Part shown: one piece after another, positions 30,938-40,590 of the stretch
How the letters are laid out: each line of letters opens with the position of its first letter
Numbering within the stretch: the first letter of the stretch is position 1
Virus record (IMG/VR): IMGVR_UViG_3300033141_002284
Span: 1-58,011 of that record
DNA from: a virus
Strand: one strand, 5' to 3'
Length of the DNA stretch: 58,011 nt
Position numbers and translations under genes: made by a program
Notes under the pieces: generated by a model
What the model saw: the letters and a program-made list of their open reading frames with translations, nothing else
What the model was told of the DNA's origin: nothing
Databases searched by the model: none

Positions 30938-32083
30938 TTAACTCGCGCCGGTGGAGGCAAACACATAGCGATTTGTTATCGCTCCGCAGCCGCCCATGAA
31001 CCGGGCTTTAAAGCGAAAAAGAACATCTCTCTCGAATTCCTGATCATTCCCTTTCTTAGCCTGAAAAGTCCTAAGAGGAAATACTTCAGTATAAACAAAT
31101 TGTTTTTTTGGATCGCCATAATACCAATATTTAGCACCCTTCAGACTATCCACATACGGACTGTAAAGATGCTTAATTCCCATTTCTTGAGAATACACAT
31201 TGAAATTGCCCGCAGGCGCAGTCAATATAACATTCTGTTTCGATCTGGTAATTGTCCTTCCGACACCCATAAGGGCCATCGAAGTAAATAAAACTTTCGG
31301 TACTAATGCCAGTAAAGTTCCATTCTCATCCGTATAACTAGCCATAGCCGCAGTTGCTGCATCAAGATCGGTTTCATCGGCAAGCGTATTGGTTCCCAAG
31401 TTGTTTAGCGTATCGCTGGTATAGGGATCAGCTGATGCTGAATTATATAATGTAGTTGCTGTTCCGCCCGGCCGCCATGAGGCATATTCACCAGTAGAAA
31501 CATATTCCGTAACTGCACTTATGATGATTTCCTCTTGTTTCGCTTTTGCCATTTCCCCAACACGCCTTGCTCTGTTTACAATCTGGTGTGTCTTGTCGAA
31601 TTTTACCATTTCTTCAGACACCGAAATAATCCGACCCCATTTTCTGTTTTTAACTTTATGATATTTCTCAGTAACCGAACCTTCCTGATAAGGCATCAGT
31701 TCCGGCACTTCTTGCATGGTATCATCGTCAGCAAAACCGACAATAACATCATCTTTTTGAGTAGATGGTATTTTTGTAACCAACTGAAAACCTATGCCAT
31801 ATTCCAGATCATAGGCTTCCTGCACCACTTTGTTAATTAGTGCTCCAGTTATTTTCGGGAAAGTCGAGCTATCCACGGCCTCTTTAAATTCTGCCTCGGT
31901 TACCGCTCTGTCTAAGATGTTTCTATCTCTTGCAAAATCCGGTCTTCCCATTGCTTCCCACAGTCCCTTGAGTGAAAAATTCTCGGCGTTGAGTTTCCCC
32001 TCATGGATCATGTTAAGCATATTGACAGCGAACCTTTTTTCTCCGTCGCTCTCGTATAATTCTTTAAGTCTTGTATAATTCAT
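30938..32083 (-). CDS. Major capsid protein
   Basis: The 381-residue protein lies after a decoration-like gene and a protease/scaffold gene. It has an N-terminal helical arm, then EVPELMPYQEGSVTEKYHKV, GRIISVSEEMVKFDKTHQIV and a C-terminal RDVLFRFKARFMGGCGAITN, typical of HK97-fold (Mu gpT-like) capsid proteins. It should form the icosahedral shell. Confidence 0.75.
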   Translation of the reverse strand: MNYTRLKELYESDGEKRFAVNMLNMIHEGKLNAENFSLKGLWEAMGRPDFARDRNILDRAVTEAEFKEAVDSSTFPKITGALINKVVQEAYDLEYGIGFQLVTKIPSTQKDDVIVGFADDDTMQEVPELMPYQEGSVTEKYHKVKNRKWGRIISVSEEMVKFDKTHQIVNRARRVGEMAKAKQEEIIISAVTEYVSTGEYASWRPGGTATTLYNSASADPYTSDTLNNLGTNTLADETDLDAATAAMASYTDENGTLLALVPKVLFTSMALMGVGRTITRSKQNVILTAPAGNFNVYSQEMGIKHLYSPYVDSLKGAKYWYYGDPKKQFVYTEVFPLRTFQAKKGNDQEFERDVLFRFKARFMGGCGAITNRYVFASTGAS

Positions 32084-32093
32084 TAGATAATCC

Positions 32094-32549
32094 TTATAAC
32101 GCCAATATTTCAGCCTGGAATTTTCCAGGTAAGAACTGCACTAGAACCTCTGTTCCTGCTGTTCCCAATTCCTGGATGCTTACCGCCACCGCATTAGTCG
32201 CTGAAGAAGAAATGGTAGTCATTTCTCCCATCGAATCAAGCGTCTGATTTCCGGTAATTTTAAAATATGTGCCAACAGTATATGTTGAACTATCGTCAAC
32301 GGTCATTTCAAAAACCGTACCATGCCCGATTTCTGCCATTCTTACACTCTGGCCACTCGCATCACTTGTCGGGGATGCACTCATAGCAATCCCAACCAGA
32401 TTTTTTGAATCAGCAGATGTAGTACATGGAGTTACTGTTCCACCAGCAACCCATTTCAGCATATCGCCCTGTTCAACATCTACAGTTGCAGATTTATCAA
32501 CCCACTTCAAAACAAGCGGGCCCCATCTGTATCGCATTTTGTTACTCAT
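32094..32549 (-). CDS. Capsid decoration or stabilising protein (DUF2190-like)
   Basis: The 151-residue protein is beta-rich, with GDMLKWVAGGTVTPCTTSAD, NLVGIAMSASPTSDASGQSV and VEMTVDDSSTYTVG-like strands. It lies directly between scaffold/protease and capsid genes. Such small beta proteins bind the shell exterior. Confidence 0.6.
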   Translation of the reverse strand: MSNKMRYRWGPLVLKWVDKSATVDVEQGDMLKWVAGGTVTPCTTSADSKNLVGIAMSASPTSDASGQSVRMAEIGHGTVFEMTVDDSSTYTVGTYFKITGNQTLDSMGEMTTISSSATNAVAVSIQELGTAGTEVLVQFLPGKFQAEILAL

Positions 32550-33945
32550 TTATAACTGCCTCGTACTCTTTCTTTTTTGCCTCAAGGACTTCTTGGGTCT
32601 GCTCACCATCAGTATTGGTTTCATCGCCCATGCCATTGACGCCTTCTCGTGACTTTTCGATCAATTTTACTCGATCCTCGATGAGAGCCTTTATATCCGC
32701 CTCATCTTTTCCATCTCTCAAAGATTCCATAAACCTTGGTGTTACAAATTCTTTATTATCTTTTAGCTTTGACACCTCGATAAATTCAAGAATTTTCACC
32801 TCTCGATTTCTGGCAGCTTCTTTAACCTCGGCTTCATCAACCTTTTTTTTCAAGTCGATATTTTCTTTGGTTAAAGTTTCATTAGATTCTTTGAGTTTTT
32901 TTAATTCCTCGTCATTCTGCATATTCTCTTTTACCTCGCTCTGCACAGCCTCTATAATATCAGGCCGTGATTCTTTTAGCTCTTTTAATTCGATTTTTGT
33001 ATAATCCATTTCCTCAATCTCTTCCTCTCCATGTTTAGATTCAAATAGATTTATTGTTGATCCTGTCTCGGTTACAAGATCGGCGGATGCTAATTTGCTA
33101 ATGCTTTCCGTAACGCCAACATTATTATCTCGATCTATACTCATCGGCCCGAAAGCATGTATTGATAATCCCACTTTATCGGCCATGTTGTCAACTAGAT
33201 CTTCAAGCCTTTCTGCATTTGTTTTTAAATAATGAATATCAGCTCTTACAACATTGTTTTCTAATCGGCCATTTTCAAAATATCCAGCTAAATCGCTTGT
33301 TTTCCGAACGCCTCTATTATCTCGATCCTCACTTTCACTCGCATGATCTATATAAAATTTCTTTCCAGTTATCAATTTTGCAATATCTTTTAATGCCTGT
33401 TCTGAAAATTTTGTGCCTTTAGTACCCTTAATATATGTGTTAGAAGATGTTGGCCGTAAGATAGCAACATTTTTTATTATTCGTGCTTCTTTATCAATAC
33501 TGTTTTCTACAAACTGTCTATCAATTATAGCTTCTCTAATTTCAATATCCACTTTATCCCCCTGCTTGTTTTCTTTGTATTCGCCTATATTATATCTTTG
33601 GAGTAATTTCTTGATTTTTGATCTTATTTCAGAAGGTACTTTCATTGGCGTGCCGGTTCTTGCCCCGCCCAAAGCAGCAGCAATAGCTCGTAGAGCGCCA
33701 AGGTTAACCGGCCCTGCGCTGCGATACATTTTTGTATCGGGATCTAGTCCGCCCGTGCCTTCCCGATACGGTAAATGCCATGTTGCTTTTTTATTAGGGT
33801 CTTCTATCCACAGAAAGCACGATCTAGGTAGTTTACTTTTATCTACATCAGCCCATGCTCGCTGACTTGAGTCTTGTTCTAATATTTTCTGAACTTGCTG
33901 GTCTAAATAAACAGCATATAAAACATTATTTGTTACTTTATCCAC
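32542..33945 (-). CDS. Prohead protease/scaffold fusion-like protein
   Basis: The 467-residue protein has three parts. Residues 25-110 carry RAWADVDKSKLPRSCFLWIE and GGARTGTPMKVPSEI. Residues 115-330 resemble Mu-type prohead proteases (FYIDHASES, DLAGYFENGRL, VGLSIHAFGPMSID, SISKLASADLVTETGS). Residues 335-467 form a charged coiled coil like a scaffold. The catalytic residues cannot be assigned with certainty by eye. Confidence 0.6.
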   Translation of the reverse strand: MDKVTNNVLYAVYLDQQVQKILEQDSSQRAWADVDKSKLPRSCFLWIEDPNKKATWHLPYREGTGGLDPDTKMYRSAGPVNLGALRAIAAALGGARTGTPMKVPSEIRSKIKKLLQRYNIGEYKENKQGDKVDIEIREAIIDRQFVENSIDKEARIIKNVAILRPTSSNTYIKGTKGTKFSEQALKDIAKLITGKKFYIDHASESEDRDNRGVRKTSDLAGYFENGRLENNVVRADIHYLKTNAERLEDLVDNMADKVGLSIHAFGPMSIDRDNNVGVTESISKLASADLVTETGSTINLFESKHGEEEIEEMDYTKIELKELKESRPDIIEAVQSEVKENMQNDEELKKLKESNETLTKENIDLKKKVDEAEVKEAARNREVKILEFIEVSKLKDNKEFVTPRFMESLRDGKDEADIKALIEDRVKLIEKSREGVNGMGDETNTDGEQTQEVLEAKKKEYEAVINE

Positions 33946-34392
33946 TTACCATAATTTATGCAGATGCCTGTTTTTATCTATCTCTATCCGGTCTCCATAA
34001 CCAACTAATCTGCTATTTGGTTCATTTATGATTTCCCGCCGTTCTTCACCATAATTTTCTTTTATGTAAGCAATTACAATTTTCAAATATTTATGGTTTT
34101 CTTTTCTTCTTAATTCTTCCGCATCTTTGCGTGCATTTCTTGCTTTTAATAAAGCCGCCTTAATCTGTTCTTCTCCAACTAATCTTTTTTCACTAATCCT
34201 GACCTTTGTGTCTGAATCAAGATTCCCTGCATCATCCATGGCCTTTTTCCAACCGCCAAACTTTAATGCAAGATTAGCTCCCAGTTCATTCATCATCACG
34301 CCACCAGATAGAGATAACCCTTGTTCAATATGATTAACATATTTTTGTTCAACTTTAACCCTACCCATTTCTTTCGTAGTGGTTTTTCCCAT
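33946..34392 (-). CDS. Hypothetical head-region protein
   Basis: The 148-residue product has GGVMMNELGANLALKFGGWK, a lysine-rich helix (LLKARNARKDAEELRRKENH) and NSRLVGYGDRIEIDKNRHLH. No family is recognised. It lies between the head morphogenesis and protease genes. Confidence 0.5.
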   Translation of the reverse strand: MGKTTTKEMGRVKVEQKYVNHIEQGLSLSGGVMMNELGANLALKFGGWKKAMDDAGNLDSDTKVRISEKRLVGEEQIKAALLKARNARKDAEELRRKENHKYLKIVIAYIKENYGEERREIINEPNSRLVGYGDRIEIDKNRHLHKLW

Positions 34393-34440
34393 TATAAAAA
34401 CTCCTTACTATATATAGTCTTTCTATTTATTATATTTTTG

Positions 34441-35373
34441 TCAAGTGCTTTTTGTAACATTTACAGTTGCTCCACTTTTTAAAATATCTCTTCTTATAAC
34501 ATCGGTCAAGTAACATAAGCACTGAGGATGCGATATTGGTATTTCTCCACCAGGATAAATACCGCTTCCCAATCCATATAAATCCTGTGATGCGTAAGTA
34601 TCGCATTCCCCGCATTCTATTGCCCCGGCTACTCTATTCCACTTAACTCCGGTAATCCATGCCCGGCTTTTTGCATATTCACTTTGCGCTAATCTGAAAG
34701 CATTATTTGTTTCTGTCCGCATAATTCTTTCAGTATTTTTATAAGCAGACTTATAAACTCCCCGACCCGGAGGATGCTCTTTAAAAAAAGCTTTCCATTT
34801 TTTTGTTCTCATATCCGAATCGGATATTAATAACATTCGCCTTACTTGTTGCGCAATAGAATAACTCGGCTCGCCATATAAATAACCTTTAGCTATTAAT
34901 CGTCTTATTTGAGTTATAGTTGTTTTATGGACATCCCATACTCTTTCACTTAATTCAATACCATCAAGCGGTCTGCGAAATAATGCTCTTATTGCATCAT
35001 GGTAAATACTATTAAATACTGAAGATGTCGGATCAATAACAAAAGTAGCCGGCATAAAATCTCTGTATACTGATAACCGATCTATCGAGTTATCTATTCC
35101 CATTTTAACCGATTTATTTATTGCAACATTAATAGAATTTAATACTCGATTATCTAACCGTTTTATTTCATTATCTATGCTATTTAATAATACTCTTAAT
35201 TTCGCTTTTGGTATCGGCGCTTCTTCAAGCATTATTTTAGTGCCGATCTTCCCGGCAGCCTTTTTATATGTCCGCCATAATTGTTTTTCACTTACCTCCT
35301 GATAAGATAGATGCACTTTACGGCCTTTTAATATAGCGGCTTTATTTTTTTTATCGGCTTCATCTATTGTCAT
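34441..35373 (-). CDS. Mu gpF-like head morphogenesis protein
   Basis: The 310-residue protein has a helical first half and a C-terminal domain with RIMRTETNNAFRLAQSEYAK, GAIECGECDTYASQDLYGLG and ISHPQCLCYL. This RTE-N plus CxxC...HPxCxC layout defines the minor head protein family related to Mu gpF and SPP1 gp7. It joins portal and capsid during assembly. Its start overlaps the portal stop. Confidence 0.75.
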   Translation of the reverse strand: MTIDEADKKNKAAILKGRKVHLSYQEVSEKQLWRTYKKAAGKIGTKIMLEEAPIPKAKLRVLLNSIDNEIKRLDNRVLNSINVAINKSVKMGIDNSIDRLSVYRDFMPATFVIDPTSSVFNSIYHDAIRALFRRPLDGIELSERVWDVHKTTITQIRRLIAKGYLYGEPSYSIAQQVRRMLLISDSDMRTKKWKAFFKEHPPGRGVYKSAYKNTERIMRTETNNAFRLAQSEYAKSRAWITGVKWNRVAGAIECGECDTYASQDLYGLGSGIYPGGEIPISHPQCLCYLTDVIRRDILKSGATVNVTKST

Positions 35374-36872
35374 TCTTTTGGTAATTCTTCTTTTGCTGCT
35401 TTCCTGAATGCCTCATCTTCTTTGTCTTCTGGTAATGGTGCCTCACCGCCCGTTTCGTTTTCTTCTTCTTGCCGGATTAATTCCTGTTCTGCTTCATAGT
35501 CCCGGTCAAGATCGGCGGCCGCGGTATGGTCTGAAATCCAACCTTCGTTTCTTTGCAACACCAAAGCTTCACATAGTTTTTTTATATCCCTGGCTACAAT
35601 CTCAGGAAATATTATATTGCATTCTGTACTGACAGGCTCTCTTACCTCTTCCTCTACTGTTATAGTTGTGCCGTTTTTTTCTTTTGGCATTTTCTTCTTA
35701 TATATTTCATGGGTCGGCAGTTTGCCTCTGTCTATAGCATGTTTAATAACTCTCTCAAAAATATTTTCAAATACTATCGAAAAATAATCTTGCCAATCCT
35801 CAATCTCCATTACTGCCGGGCCCTCAGCAATCAGCGAACTCGCATAATTGGCATTAGAGCTGTCAGCGCTAATCATACATTCAGACATCCCTACTCCTGT
35901 GGCTATCGCTAATAAAATAGCCCTACCATCATATCTCACATCGCTCGCTTGTAATTTAGGTGCCATCATATCATATTCAACACCCTTGTTTGTAGTGAAA
36001 ACACTTACCCCTTCCGGTGCTCTATGATAAGATGTTTTATCAGGTGCCAACTGTTTGCTGGTTTTAATCCTGTCTGCCATTGCTATGTTGGCCGCTTGTG
36101 TCGGCGTGCCTGTTACTTTTTTTACTAATCCAACCGCCGCTCTAACCTTATTTAATCTCATCCGATCTTTGAGCCAATCATTATACATCTTTACTAATGG
36201 TGCAATTATTTCTAAAAATGATCGGCCTCGCTTGACATCAAAATCAACCATTATTTTATTATGATCTACTTCTTCGGCAGGTATCCTGTTGCCCTTGTAC
36301 CAATATGCCAATACATTCTCAATATCATCTTTATCGGTTTCAATCCCATGTGTACAAATCCCAACTATTCCATCTTCTTTATCGGGATCATTTATTTTAT
36401 CTGGATTCATAAAGCGTACAGCTATTATCCCACCATCATCAAAATATCGAATGAATATTTCACCATCTCGCATAAGCCGTCGTACAATTTCTTTTTTGCG
36501 CAAATCCATCCTGTTGTGTTTCCAGAATTCTTTCCAAACATCAACCACCGATTCAAGGGTAGACATTGGCGATATTTGAAATCCCCGGCCCACAACATAT
36601 TTCTCAATTAATCGAATAATATTTCTTGCATGGGGTTCTTTATAATAAAATTTAGTAGCTTGTTGCCGGAGGGTTGTACTATCTGTCTCACTTAATTCTT
36701 TTTCGCTGGAAGCTCCCAATTCGATCCACTGATCTTCATCTTTGTCTTTCAGACTATCCAGCGATTTTAATGTTTCCGCTTCCAATTGCTCAATATATTT
36801 AATTGCTAATTCTGTTTGCTTGATTCCTAATATTTGATCAAGTCGGCGTCTTTTTAATCCTTCAAACATCAA
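35370..36872 (-). CDS. Portal protein
   Basis: The 500-residue protein lies after terminase and matches phage portal layout: YKEPHARNIIRLIEKYVVGR, KKEIVRRLMRDGEIFIRYFD, RGRSFLEIIAPLVKMYNDWL, AILLAIATGVGMSECMISAD and a C-terminal acidic tail. It forms the dodecameric DNA gate at one capsid vertex. Confidence 0.88.
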   Translation of the reverse strand: MMFEGLKRRRLDQILGIKQTELAIKYIEQLEAETLKSLDSLKDKDEDQWIELGASSEKELSETDSTTLRQQATKFYYKEPHARNIIRLIEKYVVGRGFQISPMSTLESVVDVWKEFWKHNRMDLRKKEIVRRLMRDGEIFIRYFDDGGIIAVRFMNPDKINDPDKEDGIVGICTHGIETDKDDIENVLAYWYKGNRIPAEEVDHNKIMVDFDVKRGRSFLEIIAPLVKMYNDWLKDRMRLNKVRAAVGLVKKVTGTPTQAANIAMADRIKTSKQLAPDKTSYHRAPEGVSVFTTNKGVEYDMMAPKLQASDVRYDGRAILLAIATGVGMSECMISADSSNANYASSLIAEGPAVMEIEDWQDYFSIVFENIFERVIKHAIDRGKLPTHEIYKKKMPKEKNGTTITVEEEVREPVSTECNIIFPEIVARDIKKLCEALVLQRNEGWISDHTAAADLDRDYEAEQELIRQEEENETGGEAPLPEDKEDEAFRKAAKEELPKE

Positions 36873-37141
36873 TATTCACCATTTGCATAAAACTCTGCTA
36901 TTATCTCGGCTACCTCTTTACTATATCCATCTGAAATTAATTGTCCAGTATTGGCAAGAATAATGTCACCGCTTGCACCTTGTTTTAAACTTTCTTTTAT
37001 TCCTTTACTTTTCCGCCATTGGCTGTAACATATACCAGCTCTTACTTTTTGCTCATATTCTGCAACCATAGTAGGATCAGATAGACAACGGGCAATAAAT
37101 TTCTTTTCTTGTTCATTAGGTCTTACAGTTGGGATCGGCAT
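36869..37141 (-). CDS. Small conserved phage protein near the portal (90 aa)
   Basis: GAGGAG precedes ATG 37141. The product starts MPIPTVRPNEQEKKFIARCL and has VRAGICYSQWRK, a pattern seen in small proteins next to portal genes. Function unknown. It overlaps the portal start by four bases. Confidence 0.55.
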   Translation of the reverse strand: MPIPTVRPNEQEKKFIARCLSDPTMVAEYEQKVRAGICYSQWRKSKGIKESLKQGASGDIILANTGQLISDGYSKEVAEIIAEFYANGEY

Positions 37142-37295
37142 TTAAAACTCCTCTTCTGATTGGTTTTTCTCCTCTTAGTTTAGCTTCCTTTTCAAACAAT
37201 TTTGCTCCGATTAAACATAATTCTTTATAATTTAAAATAGAAAGTTTTAATAGTAATTCTATAAATCGCTTTTTAAATCCTATTCTTTTTTTCAT
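37116..37295 (-). CDS. Small basic protein (59 aa)
   Basis: AGGAGG stands six bases before ATG 37295. The product (KKRIGFKKRFIELLLKLSIL) is basic and amphipathic, with no recognised family. A 12-base inverted repeat lies just upstream. Confidence 0.4.
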   Translation of the reverse strand: MKKRIGFKKRFIELLLKLSILNYKELCLIGAKLFEKEAKLRGEKPIRRGVLNADPNCKT

Positions 37296-37306
37296 CTCCA
37301 ACCTCC

Positions 37307-37334
37307 TTTTATTATAAATCTTTTTATAATAAAA
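37307..37334. promoter_or_regulatory. Perfect 12-base inverted repeat
   Basis: TTTTATTATAAA and TTTATAATAAAA flank TCTT. It is an AT-only variant of the dispersed palindrome and lies upstream of the 37295 gene; it could be an operator or a weak bidirectional terminator. Confidence 0.4.
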
Positions 37335-37365
37335 TATGACAATGAGCGTGTTCTTTGTTTTGGCG

Positions 37366-37530
37366 TTACTCCCAACGTATTTTTCTACCTACGAATATCT
37401 TCTGAATTAATTCTTTTTCTGCATTTGAAAACTCCGGTTTATGAATTGTTGAAACTATTAATGGTATCCCGCATGTACTACAAATTGTTAGTTTAAACGG
37501 ACAACCTTTCAATTCACATAAATCACACAT
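37366..37530 (-). CDS. Small cysteine-rich protein (54 aa)
   Basis: ATG 37530 follows AGAGG. The product starts MCDLCELKGCPFKLTICSTCG, with five cysteines that likely bind zinc, then a helical tail. The leader holds a TTATAAA/TTTATGA palindrome. Confidence 0.45.
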   Translation of the reverse strand: MCDLCELKGCPFKLTICSTCGIPLIVSTIHKPEFSNAEKELIQKIFVGRKIRWE

Positions 37531-37533
37531 TAT

Positions 37534-37725
37534 TTATAAATCCTCTTTATGATTAAATACTTTTTCGAATTCACTATTAATTAAGTGCATTTCTATTGAT
37601 ACCCCGCATAATTTGTTTAATAACCACTCGCTACAACAAAGAATAAGCGTTTTTATTTTATTCACTCTTTTGTGAGAATTAATCCTGTATTTCAATCTAT
37701 AAACAATACGACTTTGCATTTTCAT
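37534..37725 (-). CDS. Small hypothetical protein (63 aa)
   Basis: AGAGGG precedes ATG 37725. The basic product (RIVYRLKYRINSHKRVNKIK, then a CCSEWLLNKLCG helix) has no recognised family. Its leader palindrome (37728-37748) resembles the one before 37530. Confidence 0.4.
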   Translation of the reverse strand: MKMQSRIVYRLKYRINSHKRVNKIKTLILCCSEWLLNKLCGVSIEMHLINSEFEKVFNHKEDL

Positions 37726-37727
37726 AA

Positions 37728-37748
37728 TTATAAACCCTCTTTACGATT
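37728..37748. promoter_or_regulatory. Palindromic operator-like site
   Basis: TTATAAA and TTTACGA flank CCCTC, matching the 5-base spacing of the genome-wide palindrome. The AGAGGG ribosome site of the 37725 gene lies in its centre. Confidence 0.4.
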
Positions 37749-37797
37749 TAGCATCTTTCACTTCTATCTTTTAATAAAATAGCCAAGTAAACTATTT

Positions 37798-38115
37798 TTA
37801 TAATGTTTCTATCATTTTACCATCGTTGTTTAGTAAATATACATCTGCTCGTGGATCAAATGCTATTGCTAACTCTATTCCATTTCGCTTACAAAAGCAA
37901 ACAGTTATACCAGTATTGGCTGTAGGAATAGATATAAAATTCATATCTATTTCTACCCGCTCTCCTGATTCTTTTGATTCCTTTTTTCCTGTTGTATGAA
38001 AAACATCTCCATCCTCATTTACATAATATTGATCTTTACCAACCGCAATTTCGCTAATATTCTCATAATATTCCCACCGGTTTTTCCATTTTGGATTCTT
38101 AATCTTCAAAATCAT
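37798..38115 (-). CDS. Hypothetical protein (105 aa)
   Basis: The product is beta-rich (NPKWKNRWEYYENISEIAVG, VDIDMNFISIPT-like strand, NGIELAIAFDPRADVYLL). No family is recognised. Confidence 0.45.
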   Translation of the reverse strand: MILKIKNPKWKNRWEYYENISEIAVGKDQYYVNEDGDVFHTTGKKESKESGERVEIDMNFISIPTANTGITVCFCKRNGIELAIAFDPRADVYLLNNDGKMIETL

Positions 38116-38183
38116 ATCTATCTCCTATCTATTTTCTGTCTGTCTGTTTCTCTGCCTGCTTAGCTATTATAAATAAATTTATT

Positions 38184-38420
38184 TTACGATTTAACCATCC
38201 TTATAATATCCTTAACCAGAGTTTCCGGCGTTATGCTATACTTCCGTCCAGCCCGATAATTTCTTTTAACACAAGCGCAAACAATCGGCGAACCATCAGA
38301 ATGTCCTCCCCTATATCCTCTACCATAACATTTTTTACAACTTCGGTCAGCATATTCCCGTAAATTTATTTCTTTAGTATTTTGATAGCTTCTTTCTGGT
38401 TTATTGGTTTCTGTTTGCAT
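38184..38420 (-). CDS. Zinc-finger protein, DnaJ-type knuckle (78 aa)
   Basis: The product contains CKKCYGRGYRGG and CACVKRNY, a DnaJ-like CxxCxGxG zinc motif, followed by a helical end. It overlaps the upstream gene by 55 bases. The stop lies in an operator-like TTTACGATTT flank (38165-38192). Confidence 0.5.
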   Translation of the reverse strand: MQTETNKPERSYQNTKEINLREYADRSCKKCYGRGYRGGHSDGSPIVCACVKRNYRAGRKYSITPETLVKDIIRMVKS

Positions 38421-38818
38421 GGTATCTCCATCTCGATTAATGCCGGTTCTTTATTATTCCCTAAAAGTTTTTGTAAATCAAAATATTTAAACTTCCATTT
38501 TTTTATGTCTTTAATATATTTTATCGGCTTTTTATACCAGCATGATTTTAACCATGTAATTATTATTTTGTTTTTATATCGCCATAATTGCCCCACAAGT
38601 TGTGTTTGCACTTCATCATTAATTTTCTTAATAGATAATATATCGCAATAGCCCATTATTTTATTATCATGTTGGAAATACATTTTATCTCCTGGTGCCG
38701 TTTTTTTAGGCCGTTTATAGCATACATGAAAATGGTATCCTGGCTGTTTATTAAAATCTCTTTTATCATTTATTAATGCCTGGTATTCGCCTTCTTCAAT
38801 ATTTATTACTATATCCAT
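38366..38818 (-). CDS. Hypothetical PUA/ASCH-like protein
   Basis: The 150-residue product (GYHFHVCYKRPKKTAPGDKM, YFQHDNKIMGYCDILSIKK) has the beta-barrel feel of ASCH or EVE RNA-binding domains, with PGDKMYF near the typical position. This is a weak resemblance. A basic helical end follows. Confidence 0.35.
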   Translation of the reverse strand: MDIVINIEEGEYQALINDKRDFNKQPGYHFHVCYKRPKKTAPGDKMYFQHDNKIMGYCDILSIKKINDEVQTQLVGQLWRYKNKIIITWLKSCWYKKPIKYIKDIKKWKFKYFDLQKLLGNNKEPALIEMEIPCKQKPINQKEAIKILKK

Positions 38819-38821
38819 ATT

Positions 38822-39037
38822 TTACCCCTTAATCTCTTTTGAATTTTCTTTATCCCATGCGCCAATTATCTCAAATTCCGTTTTAGGATTATGCACCGAA
38901 TCTAATCCCGATCCCTTACAACATGGACAAATAATATTTATCCCAGTTAATTTATTATATTGATATTTTTTGCCACCACAACACGGGCAGAGAACTTGAA
39001 AATAATCTTCATTATTTGCTCTTATATCTTTTTTCAT
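38822..39037 (-). CDS. Small zinc-ribbon protein (71 aa)
   Basis: ATG 39037 follows AAGGAGTATTGTT, so the longer frame is rejected. The product has CPCCGGKKYQY and CPCCKGSG, a four-cysteine zinc ribbon of DnaJ type. It overlaps the terminase stop. Confidence 0.5.
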   Translation of the reverse strand: MKKDIRANNEDYFQVLCPCCGGKKYQYNKLTGINIICPCCKGSGLDSVHNPKTEFEIIGAWDKENSKEIKG

Positions 39038-40590
39038 AACAATACTCCTTCCCCTTCTCTTGCCTCTTCGTAATCCTCTTCGATCAACGTCTCTACCGGC
39101 GCAATACAATATATAAAAGAATCCCCTTTATCTGGTGATCTACCCAATCGCTTTTTATAATCTTCTTTTAACTCCGCCTTTTCCCGACCATCACTATGAA
39201 TTTTATATTTCATTCCGCCAAGCTCTTCTATAAGCTCATCATCATCAGGAATTGAAATAACATTCCCCTCTTCAAATTGCCGCTTGAATATCGCCCTGGC
39301 ATGAAACCACATTTCCGATCTGAAATTATAAAACCTCTCATTATTTGCAGCGTTTTTAGCGCTCATCAATCCATAACAAGCATATCCCAATTCAGCCAAT
39401 CTGTCAAATACTCCACTACCAACCCCATCTGCATCAACCTTAATAACTGCCTGCACTACTGTCCGATCCGGCGTTATATTTCGCTCTAACATTTCATTAG
39501 CAATAATACCGACTGTCTCCATGGTATCTTTCTTGCCCCATACTTTTTGCGGATATACTGTCTTGCCCTTTAACTCGGTCAACACGCTTCTATCATCCCC
39601 AAATCTAGCTACATCCTGCCCAAATTCCCAAGGCCCTATATCATCTACCTCAGCATTAACAGCCGACATTATCCATGCCAATGGTATAATATTATCAGTA
39701 CCTTGCTCCCAAAAATTGCCAACAACCTTACATGACCACAAATCTAGCCGGTCTTCTTTCCATGCCTTCTCTCGGCCATTAATCCATTCATCATCGGCTA
39801 TTTGTATTTGTTTTTTTAATACCGCTGGCCATTCGGCTTTATTTTCAAACTTGCCATATTCATACAGTTTTTTATTGAGATATTTTTTATATTCTTTTTT
39901 GACTTTAGCAGGATTTATAAAAGGCGAATCCCAGGCCGACATATTAATGCACTTCCATTCTCTTCTTTTATCAGTGTGATGCTTCCGAAAAGGTGCCTGC
40001 TGATCTGCCCCATCGGTGGTTGATATTTCCAGCATTTTAGCCTGTCCGCCCATACTACCTTCAAGCGCATCATAAACCCATTGTGGGATTCCCTTTGCTT
40101 CATCTAAAATAAAAAGAATATGTGCACTATGCCAACCTTCTATTCTTGTGGCATTATCCGTAGCAAATCCAATCATATAGCTTTCAGGATTACATTTTAC
40201 TTCTACCTGAAGGCAGGTTCCCCGAAGCTGATTACCAACCCGCATATAAATTTCTCTGATCTCTTTCCATAAAAGTTTTTCTACTTGTCGAGTACCTGGG
40301 GCTGTGGTTACAACAATCGCATCTTCATGAAGATTAAGATATGTCACAGCAATAGCCGCTGCACATTTTGTTTTACTCATACTGTGAGCTGCTCTTATGC
40401 TTACTCTTTTATTATTCCATACAGCATCTATCGCCATCCGCATTCCAGACCATAATCTAATTCCAAGTTTATGCTCTATAAAAAAATCAGGATGTTGAAA
40501 ATAGGTATATTCTAGATCCGCTTGAGCTTTTGCTGTATCGGAAATTTGTTCTTCTTTAATTATTGGACGCAATAATGTCTTTTGGGACAT
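39034..40590 (-). CDS. terL: Terminase large subunit
   Basis: The 518-residue protein has an ATPase half with a Walker-A-like RAAHSMSKTK (Ser70-Thr74), Walker B ILFILDEAKG (Asp163-Glu164), and a nuclease half with GQDVARFGDD (Asp326), VIKVDADGVG (Asp386) and a late KGDSF. It cuts and pumps DNA into the prohead. The Walker A loop is short of the usual GxxxxGK, as in other phage terminases. Confidence 0.9.
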   Translation of the reverse strand: MSQKTLLRPIIKEEQISDTAKAQADLEYTYFQHPDFFIEHKLGIRLWSGMRMAIDAVWNNKRVSIRAAHSMSKTKCAAAIAVTYLNLHEDAIVVTTAPGTRQVEKLLWKEIREIYMRVGNQLRGTCLQVEVKCNPESYMIGFATDNATRIEGWHSAHILFILDEAKGIPQWVYDALEGSMGGQAKMLEISTTDGADQQAPFRKHHTDKRREWKCINMSAWDSPFINPAKVKKEYKKYLNKKLYEYGKFENKAEWPAVLKKQIQIADDEWINGREKAWKEDRLDLWSCKVVGNFWEQGTDNIIPLAWIMSAVNAEVDDIGPWEFGQDVARFGDDRSVLTELKGKTVYPQKVWGKKDTMETVGIIANEMLERNITPDRTVVQAVIKVDADGVGSGVFDRLAELGYACYGLMSAKNAANNERFYNFRSEMWFHARAIFKRQFEEGNVISIPDDDELIEELGGMKYKIHSDGREKAELKEDYKKRLGRSPDKGDSFIYCIAPVETLIEEDYEEAREGEGVLL